A stretch of 64,000 nucleotides of DNA from Callorhinus ursinus (GCF_003265705.1 NW_020312828.1:61010212-61074211); one strand, 5' to 3'. Shown: positions 1-11,998, counted from the first letter of the stretch. Made by a program: numbers and translations. Notes: generated by a model from the sequence alone, not told the origin.

Positions 1-170
1 GGTTCCAATTCCCACCTTGCCCCTCCTGGCTGGGTAGCCTTGGGGATATTTCTTAACCTCTCCAACACCTCAGATTCCCCTTCTGTAGGAATGTTGACAA
101 ACGCCTCCCAGGGGAGATTGTTGTATGAATAAGATAACATAGTCACAGTGCCCAGCAGCTGGTAGAAATT
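1..170 (-). repeat. MIR SINE fragment, antisense
   Basis: The text runs from an 'unspecific phrase' of tRNA-derived MIR (failure to hold 'ggttccaattccca', then 'cttggggatatttcttaacctct', 'cctcagattccccttctgtagg') to 'cacagtgcccagcagctgg'. This is the order of an antisense mammalian-wide MIR. It is strongly diverged, and the left end may be cut by the window edge. Confidence 0.7.
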
Positions 171-655
171 TTAAAAGTTACTTTCCAATTTTTAAGCCAA
201 ATCTTGTCCCGATTGCCCTAAATGTTGAAATAACTGAGATTGAATTAAGAAGCATTTACTCTGTTATCCGTGTTTCTCTCTTTGCTGTGCCGACTTGACT
301 CCTTCCCCGTGGTTTATGCATTTTGTGTATCTCCCATTATGTTTCTCTAATAAACATTTTTTTAAATGTGACTTGTGGTAAATTAGAAAAGGCGAGCTGG
401 CTTTCTCTTTTCCTTTGGGGAAAGGAAATGTCAAATGACAATTACTAAAGAAGCAGTCACCTTTCCCTAACCCCAACACTATTGCTAATTTACAGATATT
501 CAAATTCACAGTTACAGAAGTCAAATGGCAGAGACATCTATGAATCTGGAGATTAATACGCCAGAATAAAACATATTAAAATTTCGTCATCTCCGTAAGT
601 TCTTTGTGTAGTTATCAATCGGCTGTGTAACCTGGAACAAAACACCTGAATTCTT
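171..655. other. Unique AT-rich DNA, no gene
   Basis: No known repeat or coding signature is seen. An antisense open frame of 86 codons at 264-524 has low-complexity composition and no recognisable motif, and is taken as chance. Confidence 0.6.
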
Positions 656-672
656 AAAGAATCTAGTTCCTT

Positions 673-907
673 GGGGCACCTGGGTGGCTCAGCTGGTTAA
701 ACGTCTGCCTTCAGCTCGGGTCAGGATCCCAGGGTCCTGGGATCGAATCCCACATCGGGCTCCTTGCTCAGCGGGGAGCCTGCATCTCCCTCTGCCTGCC
801 GCTCCCCCTGCTCGTGCTCTCTCTCATTCTCTTTCCCTCACACTCTCTCTCTCCAAATAAATAAATAAAATCTTAAAAAATAAATTTTTTTTAAAAAGTT
901 TAAAAAA
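673..907 (+). mobile_element. Carnivore tRNA-Lys SINE (CAN-SINE/SINEC type), sense
   Basis: The element has a tRNA-like head with A box ('tggctcagctggttaa') and B box ('gggatcgaatccc'), a GC-rich body, a CT-rich region, an 'aaataaataaataaaatctt' polyadenylation tail and an A-rich end. It is flanked by a perfect 16-bp target duplication, 'aaagaatctagttcct', at 656-671 and 908-923. That duplication identifies it as an L1-mobilised insertion and fixes both ends. Confidence 0.96.
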
Positions 908-923
908 AAAGAATCTAGTTCCT

Positions 924-2509
924 CAGCAACAAATGAGAAAGTATTATTACAGGGATTGAAACCTGAAATAGCTGCTGGGACCAAACACACGTGAACAAGG
1001 CACATGGGCCAGCTGGCTTTGATACTCAATGTTGGCAACTAATTAAAAAATTAAAATTAAAAAAGGGGTCCGAATGGTGATCTCCACTTTTGATGGTCTT
1101 GTCAGTTTCCTCCTGCTAGGATTCATCAGAAACAGGACTGTCTGTAGTAAACGACCTTAGTAGACTCCCTTTCACAGAGCTCAACTTGTCTATTATTACT
1201 GTGGTCTTTGTGAGAATCAAAACATTCTTAGAATTTCTGAACAGCAGATAGCCTAAAAGATCCAGTACATCTATACTAGAGCACAGGAAGGAAGGGGACG
1301 AAAGAAATGTCTCTAAAAGGTCATTTTAAGATCATGAATCACATTTCATTGCTTTCAGGAAGGAAAATGACAGTTCCCTAGTACAGCAGACTTCCCAAAA
1401 TTCTCCCTGGGACTTAGGAAACTCAGCATGACCTATACAAATAGCCAGCTTGTTTTGATTCTCCCTTCTTTCCCCCAGTGGACGTATGACTATATGCATT
1501 TTTACAGGAGAAAATGTACATGCATTTGAATATGTAATTGACCGTCCTATTCCCTGCAAGAGAAAAAAAAGCAGAACCTGTATTCTACTGGTGTTATCAC
1601 TCCCCATGATAGAGTATATTTCAAGTTGTTTTTTTTTTTTCTTTAAGTGAATACTTGATCTTTGGTGACTAATTGAAAATCTGTGAATCTTTGCTGTGAA
1701 TTTTGTCTGTATGCATAAGTACTCATATCCGTGACAGAAGAACTTCCAGGAAACAAAATCCATCATCCGTTCTGACTCTGTAACTCTAAGCAAACAGCCA
1801 ACTTGGAACAACTGTTTTAACTGAGCAGCGTTATAATAAAACCTCTGAAGGCAGTCTGTTTAGCAAGACAAGGCAGCAAGGCAGGAGAATGCACCTTTGA
1901 AGGATGATTATTGGTGATGAGTAAGAGAGTGTCTAAGAAACGAATAAAGCCACAATACAGCAACAATCACTTTATTATTAGATGTTAAAGAACATCAAGG
2001 AAGATTTATATCTTCTTTTAACTTCACCCTGAGACAGTTTCAAATTCAATTGCTCCGTTGTTTTAGAGCAAAGCACAAGTTCAAGAGGAGAACGACTTTC
2101 AACAGGCTTATGATGATTTAGAGTAGGTTTTAATCAACTTCTACTCTCTCCAGGAAGATTACTGATGTGACTTAAAAAGCAAGAATGTACATTGATTTCA
2201 ACCTCAGAGAGGAGGAGAAATGCTAAAAGCTCATTATGAACAAATGTATTTGCATGCAGCCTACTTCACATTCAGTGAGTGAGCAGAGATTCACAACATG
2301 GAATCCGAAACAGAGCATTTAGAATGTAAAACATGGTGTGGCTTCTAACGTAATAAACAGAATTCTTATGCCTCAAGGCTGCTAGCATAAATGAGCTATT
2401 CTCTAACTGCAAACTTAATCCCCACCTTAGATAAATTTAAAATCTGTATGTGTATATGAGGAAGTAGTTTCTAAGGGAAAACCAGTGGCTTCTTGTCCGT
2501 CTAGGGATT
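924..2509. other. Unique AT-rich DNA, no gene
   Basis: I see no recognisable repeat. The 159-codon antisense frame at 1332-1811 contains a lysine run read from an oligo-A/T tract and has no domain motif. I regard it as noncoding. Confidence 0.55.
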
Positions 2510-2549
2510 TACATGAGATGTCTTTATTTTCCGAGTACACTCCACCATA

Positions 2550-2800
2550 TCACACTCTCCTTTCTACACCCTAATTTGCAGCCACGCAAAACTATCCCCA
2601 ATTCCCTGTATTCTGAATTTGTTTCACCTCCACTTGGAGCTACTGAGAACACTCTGGAATGCTCTTCCCATCCATTTTGCACCCTAATTATCCTTCAAGG
2701 CCCAATTCAAGTATTACCTCTTTCAGAAAACCTTCCCTTATCTTCCTAGATGGAAGCAGCATATCTTTTATTGAACCCCCATATCTGTAATATGTGCACA
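2550..2800 (+). repeat. L2 LINE 3' fragment, sense
   Basis: The stretch with 'gaatgctcttcccatcc', 'ccttcaaggcccaattcaag' and 'cagaaaaccttcccttatct' follows the well-known L2 3' region (aatgctcttcc, ttcaaggcccagctcaa, ccaggaagccttccc). It is ancient and diverged. The short open frame over it (78 codons) is a by-product. Confidence 0.75.
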
Positions 2801-2929
2801 ATGATGATACTTTCTATTTTACACTATGGTCATATATGGATCATGTTTCTTATTTCCTTGACTGGCTCCTCTAATTCAACTTTGTAGCTCTCACAGTACT
2901 GAAAACAGTTTTTTGTCCCCCAGAGATTT

Positions 2930-3220
2930 CCCTTACAATTTATTAGGTGCCTGCTGGGTGCCAAACAGTGTTCTAGGTACCAGGACCACACAGATGAATG
3001 GGATCGCTTACCTTCTAGTGAATAAATAAACAAGAAAAAATATATCATTAGAAAATAGTATATATCACAAATTAAATTATAGATGATGTGATGGTAAGTG
3101 GCTGGATGAGAAAGTATTACTGAAACTGTAATCCAAATCACAAAAAGGAAACAACCAGTTATGTAGAGATCAAGGAGAAAGACATAACATTCCAAGAAGA
3201 AGGGTGACATGGAGAAGAGT
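2930..3220 (+). repeat. Ancient MIR/L2-like repeat, sense
   Basis: The motifs 'aggtgcctgctgggtgccaaacagtgttctagg' (shown in part) followed by a 'cttctagtgaataaataaacaa' segment match the common pre-eutherian repeat that begins with 'gtgcctactgtgtgccaggcactg'. The exact family (L2 body or MIR) is uncertain. Confidence 0.5.
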
Positions 3221-4770
3221 TACAAGGCAATGAAGTTTGACATATGTGTCAGTCGGGATTTGGACAGGAAAGTAGAAGTCATTCCAGATTTTTTCAAGCA
3301 GAAAGGGATTTAACACAGGAAATTAGAGGTTTTGGAAACCTTTGAAAGGCTTTGTGATCAAAAGTCAGAGATAGCCTCATGTAACATTTGGAAAATCTGC
3401 ACATAGAGGAATCAAAGGAAAGTACCAACAAAATGTGTAATTCTCAGGAGGGCACTCAAAAGCAAATACAGGTGACATTACAACAGGTCTGCGTATTGAT
3501 GGAAATGATTCAGGAGGCAGCAATAAATTGAGAGTGCAGAGGGAAAGTGCAAAATTTTAGACAGATTGTCCTTGCAAAGTCTATAGGAGATGGGACCCAG
3601 AGCTTTGATGGGAATGAAGACATTTCATCCAGAATGAGAAAAGAGAAGACAGAGGGTGCAGGGACAGATGCGGGTGGCATTGTAGGTTTTGGAGTCAGGA
3701 AAAAGAAGTGTTTCTCTTTGGCAGATTTTATTTAGTTTCAGTGATGAATGAAGGAAGAGCACTAGCTGACAATGTAATGTTGGAAAGAAGAGGTGCAAGG
3801 ATTTGAGGTGAGAAAAGAGGCTATGAAACAGACATTTTGGAAAGTGGAAATGCTAGGGAAGTGATGTAAAACTGAACAGCAATACTGAATACCCACATGT
3901 GATTCAAAATCACGTAAGATCAAAGCAGCCATCGGCAAACTTGTTCTTTTCTCCACAAAGGTGCAGCTCCTGGAATGTGGGCAAAAATAGGTAGATAGTT
4001 CGATTTAATTAGACTTGAGGTTTGTCCAAGTGAGCACAAGGGAGGGAGGAAGGAATGAGGTGTAAAAAAAATTCAAGTGTTGGCAAGGGTGTGTTGGTAA
4101 TGATGAACAATGGAAGCTACAAAGGAGACACGTAAAAACGCGAGAAGGTTGATACAAACAAGTGGTGGAGTCCATGAATTAGAGGTCTCGACAGAATCTG
4201 GGTTTAACTGGTAGAGCATTGGTATAAGTGTATGGGAAGGACAGGAGGTAGGGGTCAGAAAGTAGGTCACAGGGTAGGGCAGTTGTTGGTGAGGATGAGG
4301 TCAAAGGTATGTCCTTGAAAGGGTGTCAGTAGCTCAGAGTCTTTGTGAAGCTGAGATAAAAAGACCCCAACCTTCTGGTGCTTGTGAGTCAAGCTTTCCA
4401 TGTGTCTTCTTATACTATTGTTTCTTATCTATCTATTTAAAAGGATAAAAATTTAAGAATGAATTAGAAATTAACAAAAATATTAAAAAGCCAGTAGAGA
4501 TCAAATAAGATAGTAGAAAATGAATCCTGATTTATTTTTTAAAGGTATCTTTAAAGGCCAACTGAGACCCTTTGTTTGAACTTAAAGGCCTGAAATAAAT
4601 TAACAATGCCCTGCATAATAACAAGCCGTGTCTTGGCTTCAGGAAAAAAATCCCTTAAGAAACTGGGTCATGACTGAGGTTGCCAGAATCATAAGCAGAG
4701 GATCCTTTGCCCCGCACTTTAGGCAAGAGTTTGAATTACAATGATGGTGGTAATTAAAATGATGGGATGA
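3221..4770. other. Purine-biased DNA, possible ancient repeat, no gene
   Basis: The region is G/A-rich on the plus strand ('gaagacagagggtgcaggg', 'gggagggaggaaggaatg'). It has the feel of very old LINE-derived sequence, such as the repeat at 10.4-11.2 kb, but I cannot assign it. Open frames of 60-65 codons here carry no domain. Confidence 0.4.
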
Positions 4771-4777
4771 TAGCAAT

Positions 4778-4957
4778 GCTGATGATGACACTAATTGAGC
4801 ACTCAGTATGTGCCAAGCATTTCACACTGGATGGTTTCTCCATTTAATTATCTCAATAATATATTGTGCAGATAAAGGAACTGAAACACAGAAAAGTTAA
4901 GGAAACAAAACTAGTAAGTTTAAAATTCTGGGCATTTTGACTCCAGAGGTCACCCTC
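4778..4957 (+). repeat. MIR SINE, sense
   Basis: The series 'gagcactcagtatgtgccaag', 'catttaattatctcaataat', 'gataaaggaactgaaacaca' and 'ttgactccagaggtc' follows the MIR core in order. A carnivore L1 tail is inserted at or near its 3' end. Confidence 0.8.
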
Positions 4958-4959
4958 TT

Positions 4960-5108
4960 TTTTTTTTTTTCTTTTTTTTTTCTTATGTTATGTTAATCAC
5001 CTTACAGTACATCATTAGCTTTTGATGTAGTGTTCTATGATTCATTGTTTGCGTATAACACCCAGTGCTCCATGCAGAACGTGCCCTCCTTAATACCTAT
5101 CTCTTAAT
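4960..5108 (-). mobile_element. Carnivore L1 3'-end stub, antisense
   Basis: After an interrupted T-tract (the poly-A tail in reverse), the sequence reads 'cagtacatcattagcttttg', 'gtgttctatgattcattgtt' and 'acacccagtgctccatgcag'. This is the reverse complement of the 3' UTR of lineage-specific carnivore L1s. It is severely 5'-truncated (about 150 bp). A decayed target duplication may be 'tgactccagaggtcacc' against 'tgacttcagtgcacc'. Confidence 0.85.
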
Positions 5109-5227
5109 GACTTCAGTGCACCACCTCCCGCTCTAATGTGTGAAAGAAACACAGAGCATCTGTTCAAGCTGATCTTTCCTCTTGGCTAACTGAAGACTGA
5201 CAAGTCAGGGGTGATGATGGAAAAAAA

Positions 5228-5425
5228 GCAAAGCCACAGGATTCAGACAGACCAGGGTAGGAATTATAGTCTGGCCACATATTCACCATGTGATCATAGG
5301 CAAATGACTTAATCTCTTCGGGTCTTAATTTCTTATCTATAAAGATAAAGAAAGTATCAATGTCTTACTAGCATTAATGGACAGAATGGATGAGATAGCA
5401 TCCGTGTCGCTCTTAGTATATTTCT
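5228..5425 (-). repeat. MIR SINE, antisense
   Basis: The order 'attcagacagaccagggtag', 'caccatgtgatcataggcaa', 'atgacttaatctcttcgggt' is the antisense MIR pattern (loss of 'gtgtgaccttgggcaagtta'). Confidence 0.8.
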
Positions 5426-5565
5426 TCCTCCTTTGTCTAGGTGAAGGGAATGGAGTCTACGCATCTCTATATTACCTAAAGTATCTAGGAAGTCCCTTGT
5501 GGATAATTAGTGACACGATGAATGCATTGATGGATAATGGATGACCAGTGTGAGGTTATGGTAGA

Positions 5566-5975
5566 TTAAAAAAAAGCGAGGTGTGGAAGAGATATGAGAT
5601 ATACTGCTCGCTGACTATCTACCTGCCCCCAACCCCACACTCTCAGTACATTAGCAGTTGGGTAGTGTCTCATGACTTGCTTTGGCCAATGAGCTAGGAG
5701 CAAAAGTGATGTATGTAACTTCCAGTCGAAAGCACTTAAGAGCCAGAGTGAGTGAGTGACTTCCCAGCTCTCTCCTGCCCCACTGCAGCAATTGTACATG
5801 ACCTGCATTGAAACAAAAGAGCCACAGCCTGGGAGCAGCCAGGATGATCTAAGGCACTGTAAGGAAGAAGCCTGCCCCGGAGGTGCAGGACTCCAACCAC
5901 ACTCTGAATAAGATACCATTTTATTGAGTTAACTTGTTTCTGCAACATAACCAAGCTTATCCTGCATCATATAAA
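5566..5975 (+). repeat. MLT1-like (ERVL-MaLR) solo LTR, sense
   Basis: Phrases such as 'tgacttgctttggccaatga', 'aaaagtgatgtatgtaactt', and a 3' part resembling 'ttgagttaacttgtttctgc' then 'ataaccaagcttatcctgca' follow older MLT1 (J/K-like) LTRs. There is no internal coding sequence. The two overlapping antisense open frames (117 and 72 codons) lie in the LTR and are not genes. Confidence 0.7.
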
Positions 5976-7580
5976 AAGCTTTTTTTTTTTTCCTTTTTGG
6001 CCAGAAAATCATCTTTCTGGCATGTTCAAATTGTTGAATTTATGACTAGGATCACAATAATTAGAAATAATATCAAGGATAAGGAAAAGAAAAAAAAAAC
6101 TTGGAACAGAAAAATGTTTTGAATAAAATTTGTAATTTCAACAGCTTCACAGAATAAATCACTGATGCTGTACAATAATTAAAAGGCACCATCTAATTTA
6201 AACTAGGAGATTCATATTTCAGGGTATTAGAATATTTTATTAGAGTTCATTTTCTCACATAGTTCAGATCTCAGGTATGAAGAGATCTCAAAGGTCATCA
6301 AGTATGACTTCCTTACTGATGAAAACATATGAGGTTCACAGCACTTAACTGAGTTTCCCATGCACCTTAGCGACTCAAGGGCAGAACGGGGCTTAAAGAT
6401 GCCTCAGCCATATCTTCCTAACCCTGCACTGAGAGACTTTTTCCATTGTTATAATTCCCAGATGATACCTGTGTGCTCTGAGTTAATGTATCCTCCAAAG
6501 GGTTATTTTTTTTTTTTTAAGTTCTGAAGAAAGTCAAACTGGCAAACAGCCATCGGAGTATTTGATCCCTCTTGAGGGTGCTCATCCAGAAAATGTTAGA
6601 AGATGAAAGCTATCCCCACAGAGAATCTCAGTAAAATACTTACAGGAAAAAAACGAACTCTAGCTACACAATTGAGAATTTACATAAGTCTTTAGAGGAT
6701 TGATGCCAGTGAAGTCAGCAGTTCTCCCAGGAGGATAATGGGATCGTGTCTTAATTCTCTTCATTTTTTATTTTTGAAGCTCTACCACTAGGTGTATCTG
6801 AATGCGTCAGCAGAAAGTGAATCTTGTTAAAGAGCTGGTCTGTGAAATGCAGTGTTTATCACACAGTGATGACTTATCTGTTTGGAACAGTTTCTAAGTT
6901 TTCTGCAGAGTCCAACTTTTTCCGTGGTTTTCCCTGCTTCCTAAAAAAAAAAAAAAAATAGTTCTAAGGCTCCTACCTAAAGTATTAAGAAATACTTAGC
7001 TCCCTTCAAAAAACTCAAGAGATTTTGTTGTTAATCAAAATAATAGGAACAAGTGTCAATCCCACATTTTTCTTACACTTCATCAGATTATCAGAAACTT
7101 CTGATTAATTTAGGTTTTGGGGTAGGAAATGTCTTCTGTGTAGAAATAGAACACTGCAAAGAATAAAAATAAAATAAAAAATAGCCCGTGGTTACAAATG
7201 TTCTCTCCATGAAGGTGTATCATGTAGAGGAAGCATGTCGTCATGAACAGAAAGCTATGGGTTCCCAAAATACTCTGGAGCAAACATTCTGAGTATATTT
7301 AAATTTATATATTTTGTTTCAGCCTTCTTATTTGGCTTATCATGAGTTTTATCAATGAAGAAATACCAATGGCATTAAGAAGAAAAAAATTAACATGGCT
7401 CTTTCAATAGTAATTATCGCTGGAATTTTCAAACCATTGCAAACTGCTCTATCCCTCAGATTCTGATTGATGCCTTTGATACCTTTGAGTCAAATGGGGA
7501 TGTGTATTCACATCCTTGTACAAATGTACTTCCTATCAAATATTTGAATATTTGCCAATTAAACAGTCAGAAATAACTCA
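5976..7580. other. Unique AT-rich DNA, no gene
   Basis: Repeat-poor sequence with oligo-T and oligo-A tracts (5979-5991, 6509-6520, 6942-6958). A weak hint of ancient repeat occurs near 6290-6410 ('aaaggtcatcaagtatgact'). No coding signal is seen. Confidence 0.5.
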
Positions 7581-7584
7581 AAAT

Positions 7585-7965
7585 TTTGATTTGCATTGCT
7601 TTGATTATTGGTGACATTAAGCATCTTTTTACATGGCTTACTGACCATTATATTTTGTCTCCTGTGATTTTTCTTTTCCAAAATATTTCTTACCCCTTGT
7701 TTATTCATATTTTCTCATTGCTAATAGGATTTTTATAAACACTGATAACCTCTTATATGTTAAGTATATGGCAAATATTTTTCCCCAGCCAGCCATTTAC
7801 ATAAGTATATATGGCTTCTTTGACTATACAAAATTTTTATCTGTCATATACCAAATATTTCCTTTTATGGCTTTTGGGTTTGGTTCATGCTTAGAAAGTC
7901 CTTCCCCATTCCATGATATAAAAATATTCTCCTAAATTTTCTTCTGGTGTTTTCCCAGGCCTCTC
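7585..7965 (-). mobile_element. Old L1 ORF2 fragment, antisense
   Basis: 'ttttgatttgcattgctttg', 'gacattaagcatctttttac' and later 'agaaagtccttccccattcc' are the reverse complement of the L1 ORF2 portion usually read in this form. The copy is heavily decayed and lacks any long open frame. Confidence 0.75.
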
Positions 7966-8027
7966 TAATGCCACCCCTATGCATCTAGTTATATAACCAT
8001 ATAACTGTATTACAGGCTATAAACCAT

Positions 8028-8325
8028 GATGGTGAAGAACACAAACGCCAAAACCAGTTGTTCTGATTCATTTTCTGGCTTCAATTATTACCAACGGTAT
8101 GACCTTGAACATCTGTGAAAAGCAGTAAAAGTAGTTGTTGTTTGTATTGAAAGGCTGTTAATATTAATAAATTCATTCACATGAAGTATTTTGAATGGTG
8201 TTCCATAAATATTAGCTGTGTGAAGGCACTGAACATCATTTCTCTCTGTGAGCCTAGTCTGAGCACAGTTCCTGGCTTACAGTTCACACTCAGCAAATAA
8301 AAGGCTAATCAATTCATTCAAAATA
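8028..8325 (-). repeat. MIR SINE, antisense, with L2/MIR-like tail
   Basis: 'ttctgattcattttctggct', 'taccaacggtatgaccttga', then 'ggtgttccataaatattagc' follow the antisense MIR. The adjacent 'gagcacagttcctggcttac' to 'cactcagcaaataaaagg' is a second MIR/L2 3'-end-like piece. Confidence 0.65.
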
Positions 8326-9835
8326 TGTCTTCCTCATTCTGCTTTTTCATAAATTATTTATTACAAAGTCCATCTGGCCACAGTGCCCATAATCATCTCA
8401 GCCCCTCTTAGCATAAATAGTTGTTTTGATTCTCGATCAGTCTTGAGGATTTGGGATGCAACATGTGAGACAGTTTTGTAGTAAGATTTCAACAAATCTA
8501 TATGAGGTTAAAATGTGGTCTTTCTTCACTTATCCCATCATGGCCACAATTCTTTGGAAGGCAATGGACATTTGTTAGCCTGGAGGTTTAAATAAGGACC
8601 TTCCGTCTTTTTCTCTCTCAAGTGTGCACGTATTTTCGTCTTATGGCCTCTACCTAGTAGTTCAGTGATGATTTGCATGGTCATTGGAAAGAATCCATCA
8701 TTCGTTCGCACCAATAAATCAGACACTGAACTATGGGACACGGGGACTTTTTGCCCTGGAGGATCCTACAGCTTCACAAGAAGGAAGGGAATGAAATTGA
8801 AAAGACATAAAAACACAAAACCCCAAAGCTCTATCCGCATGACAAAGTTGCTAAAGTTATTCAGAGAACTGAAGCCAGAAACCACAGTAGTATCTCCCTC
8901 AATTTATCAGATAATGCTCCTTACGGCACATGTTGAAACTGCAGAGGCCCAACTGTTTGCCTTAGTTCCAACGGCCGTTCATTTCCCATGACTCACCAAA
9001 GCTATCAAAGATGGGCTTTTCCCTCTTTCACTCTTTCAATGTTATTTCTAGCCAGATCAGCAAAGCTCATGGTTTAGCCATCACAGAAGATGCTTCACAC
9101 ACTTCTTCTAGGCTTTGTTCTTTTTACTGATAGGAACTAGAGGAATTTTGGAAATTCCTTCTTCCTCAGAAAACCGGGTCACAAGCTATCTCCTTACTGA
9201 TAACTATTACCTCGAATGTCAGAAGTTTAGCATTACCTTGTTGCTTCTCAATTCTTTCCCGTGCTAACAATTTGATTTTCTCTTGGTGGATGGATGCCTC
9301 CATCCCACTAGGGAGGTCTACGAACCTGAAAATCAAAGACAAAAATGTATTGACAGTATTCTAAAATATTATCCTAACTAAAAATGTGTAGTGGCTTTGA
9401 GGCAACCATCAGGCGTGTGGTTTGAAGTGGACAATAGGTAATTTTGCTTGACTAGAAACTAAGAGGCACAGTAGGTCAGAGTAGTGTTGGAGGAAAAACA
9501 ATTTAGTAAGGACTTTGAATCCTATAGCATTTGAGTTTAATTTGATGGAGAACCAGAAGTTCTTGTTCGCTTCCATGAAGAAGGGCATTATGATCAAAAT
9601 GACACTTTGGAGCACAAATCATATATCTCATATAAAAACAGGATATGTACTGTTAAGGGTAAGAATGGAACATAGTAAGGGGAAGTAAAGCACCTGTGAG
9701 CCTGGTGAAATCGTTCTGGGGGCAAAAGCATCTCTAGCCTCAACAAGGCTTGCAGATCACACGAAAAAATGGATATAGCATATATTAGTCATCTATGCAC
9801 CATTGGAAAGCAATAATCAATAAAATCTAACAGTT
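8326..9835. other. Unique DNA including first copy of a diverged duplication; no gene
   Basis: No interspersed repeat is recognised. Two opposed open frames (8538-8741 minus, 8665-8991 plus) have no identifiable motif. Sequence 8824-8910 resembles 9840-9924 (see the findings). Confidence 0.5.
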
Positions 9836-9959
9836 ACCTCAAAGCCCAAGTCTACATGACAGAGCTGCTGAGGTTACATAGAGCACTGAAGCCAGGAGAG
9901 CAGCATGACTCTCAATTCATCTACTTTTATCTCACGCCTTTTTCTTAGTAACCGGTAAA

Positions 9960-10125
9960 GGGCAGTGATCCTCTGAGATAGGTGCTATGATCATTCCCAT
10001 TATACAGACACATGGATGAAGTTCAGGGAGATCAAATAACACGGCCCGCTTAGGGAGTGGCAAAGCAAAAATTCGACCCCAGACCCTCTGACTCTGGAAC
10101 CTGTATGTTAACCACTGGCCCTTTA
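9960..10125 (+). repeat. MIR SINE 3' half, sense
   Basis: 'gataggtgctatgatcattc', 'ccattatacagacacatgga', 'attcgaccccagaccctctg' and 'actctggaacctgtatgtta' follow the second half of the MIR core in order. Confidence 0.75.
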
Positions 10126-10369
10126 GGTCTCTCTGCTGGAGACCTTGTGTGATTCGGGAAGAAATGAGGGACTTGGGTGAATTGACTGTAGTGGCCAATA
10201 AGAAAAAGGATTCAAGATGACTTGAAGCTTGCTAACTGTCGACAAGCACCAGTGAAGGAGATAAAACGTTGTAAAGGGAACTGATAGTTTCATAGGAGAA
10301 AATTTAAGCTCTTTGGTCCTTAAATAGCCATTTATCGAGGATAAGTTGAGGATCTAGGCACAAGTGGCC

Positions 10370-11165
10370 ACCAGACACCGTGCTGGTTTCTGGAGATAAA
10401 GAGGTGAAGGAAAGAAGTCCTTGCCTTCAAAGAGCTCAAACTAGAAGGGGAGTTAGATTTCTTATTTATCTCTAATTACCACCATAATGAATCTGCTTAA
10501 ATTTAATATAATGTGCAAAGCATACAGCTCATAGTAAACATCCAGGGCATGACAGGAACCCAAGAGAAAGGTACCTACTGGAGACAGGGATTAAGAAGGC
10601 TTCTGAGAGAGTGATGCACACATTGAGTTGTAATGGAAAATAAATGGCACTAGATGGCAAAGTGGGTACATAGTGGGGAGAAGAGGGATATGCCAGGACC
10701 AGGGATGCCATGAACAAAGGCACATAGGCAAGATGGAATGTGCTGAGACATCACTAGCACGGTTCTTGGGCTTTATCCTATAGGGAGTGAGGTATCATCC
10801 AGAGTTTTAAGCAGTCATGATTAATTTTTCATTTTGGCCAGATCTCTCTGGTAATTTGTGGAGGATATATTTGAGTGGGATAATCTGGGGAGCAGGAAGA
10901 CACATGGGGAGGCTCTTGGACAAGTCCAGATAAGAGGTTACCATAGCTTGAACCAGAGATGTGGCCAATGGTTTTGGAGAATGAAGGCCAGATATGAGGA
11001 TTATTCAGATAGGATGTTTGGTAAGTGGTGGGATGAGGAGGGAGATGGTGGGGGTGAAGTTAAGGATGGCAAAAGCTAGGTTGTCTGTTGGAATAGTGGT
11101 GCCACAAAATAAGTTAGAAAACATGGGCAGAGAAACACATTCAGAGACGTAAATGAAGAGTTCAG
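10370..11165 (+). repeat. Ancient LINE-like repeat (probable L2/CR1 clade), sense
   Basis: The text matches a common old mammalian repeat by order of phrases: 'tccttgccttcaaagagctc', 'gaacaaaggcacataggcaa', 'gggctttatcctatagggag', 'gatctctctggtaatttgtg', 'gataagaggttaccatagct'. The family name is uncertain and the divergence is high. The 73-codon frame at 10858-11079 is a by-product. Confidence 0.5.
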
Positions 11166-11177
11166 TTTTCAGACCCT

Positions 11178-11640
11178 GTTATTAGTCTCCTAGGGCTGTC
11201 ATAACAAATTACTAAAAACTTAGAGGCTTAAAGCAGGAGGAATGTATTTTCTCAGAGTTTAGGAGCCCAGAAATCCAAAATCAATGTGTTGGCAGGTTAG
11301 TTCCTTTGGGAGGCTCTGAGGAAGAATTTGTTCCATGTCTCTTTCCTAGTTTCTGGTTGTTACCAGTAATTCTTGGTATTCCTTGGTTTATAGACACATC
11401 ATTTCAATCTATGCCTCTGCCCTCACATGGCCTCCTCCCCTATGTCTCTGTGTGACTTCTTGTTTTCTGTCTCCTGTAAGGACACCTCTCACTGAATTTA
11501 GGACCCACTAGGATCATCTCATCTCAAGATCCTTATCTTAATTACATCTGCAAAGACCCTTATTCTGAAAGGTCACAATCTGAGTTTCTGTGTGTGTAAA
11601 TCTTGCGGGGAGTGGGCCAATCACTATTCAACCCATCACA
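11178..11640 (-). repeat. MLT1/MST-like (ERVL-MaLR) solo LTR, antisense
   Basis: It starts 'attagtctcctagggctgtc' and 'ataacaaattactaaaaact' and runs through 'tctatgcctctgccctcaca', 'cttaattacatctgcaaaga' to 'ttcaacccatcaca'. These are the landmarks of a MaLR LTR in reverse, close to full length. No internal viral sequence is present. Confidence 0.9.
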
Positions 11641-11884
11641 GACACTTTGAGAATACCCAGGGATGATTCAGAAGCTAAAGAAGGGGTCTGAGTGAGCTGA
11701 GCGTCATCACCATTTGAGTACTAACTGAAACCAAGAAAATGGATGAGAAACATACAATTAGGGGGTCAGGGAGCCAAGAACAAAATCTGGGCATATCAGT
11801 ACTTACTTGACAGACAGGAAAAAAAGGTGTCTATAGGGACAATAGGAAAGCATAGTTGTTTCAAAAAAATCAAAGCATTATTTC

Positions 11885-11998
11885 ACAGTATCGATAGATG
11901 ATAGATGGATAGACTGACTGATCGATCTGGGATCTATATATAGATATATAGACCATGGTATATATGTATGTATGTATGTATGTATCTACCTACCTACC
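11885..11998. repeat. Composite tetranucleotide microsatellite (GATA/GTAT/CTAC)
   Basis: A run of 'gatagatgatagatggatag' grades into AT-rich palindromic sequence, then five copies of 'gtat', then 'ctacctacctaccc'. It is probably polymorphic. Confidence 0.85.

Noticed and set aside
673..760. tRNA-like sequence with A and B boxes (also in every other SINE head)
   Set aside because: These are the tRNA-derived heads of SINEs, without a mature tRNA fold, and with SINE body and tail attached.
1332..1811. 159-codon minus frame, the second longest in the window
   Set aside because: Composition follows AT-rich DNA, it includes a lysine run from an oligo-T tract, and it has no motif.
11885..11998. 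Regularly spaced short repeats as a CRISPR-like array
   Set aside because: It is a tetranucleotide microsatellite in a vertebrate genome, with no spacers.
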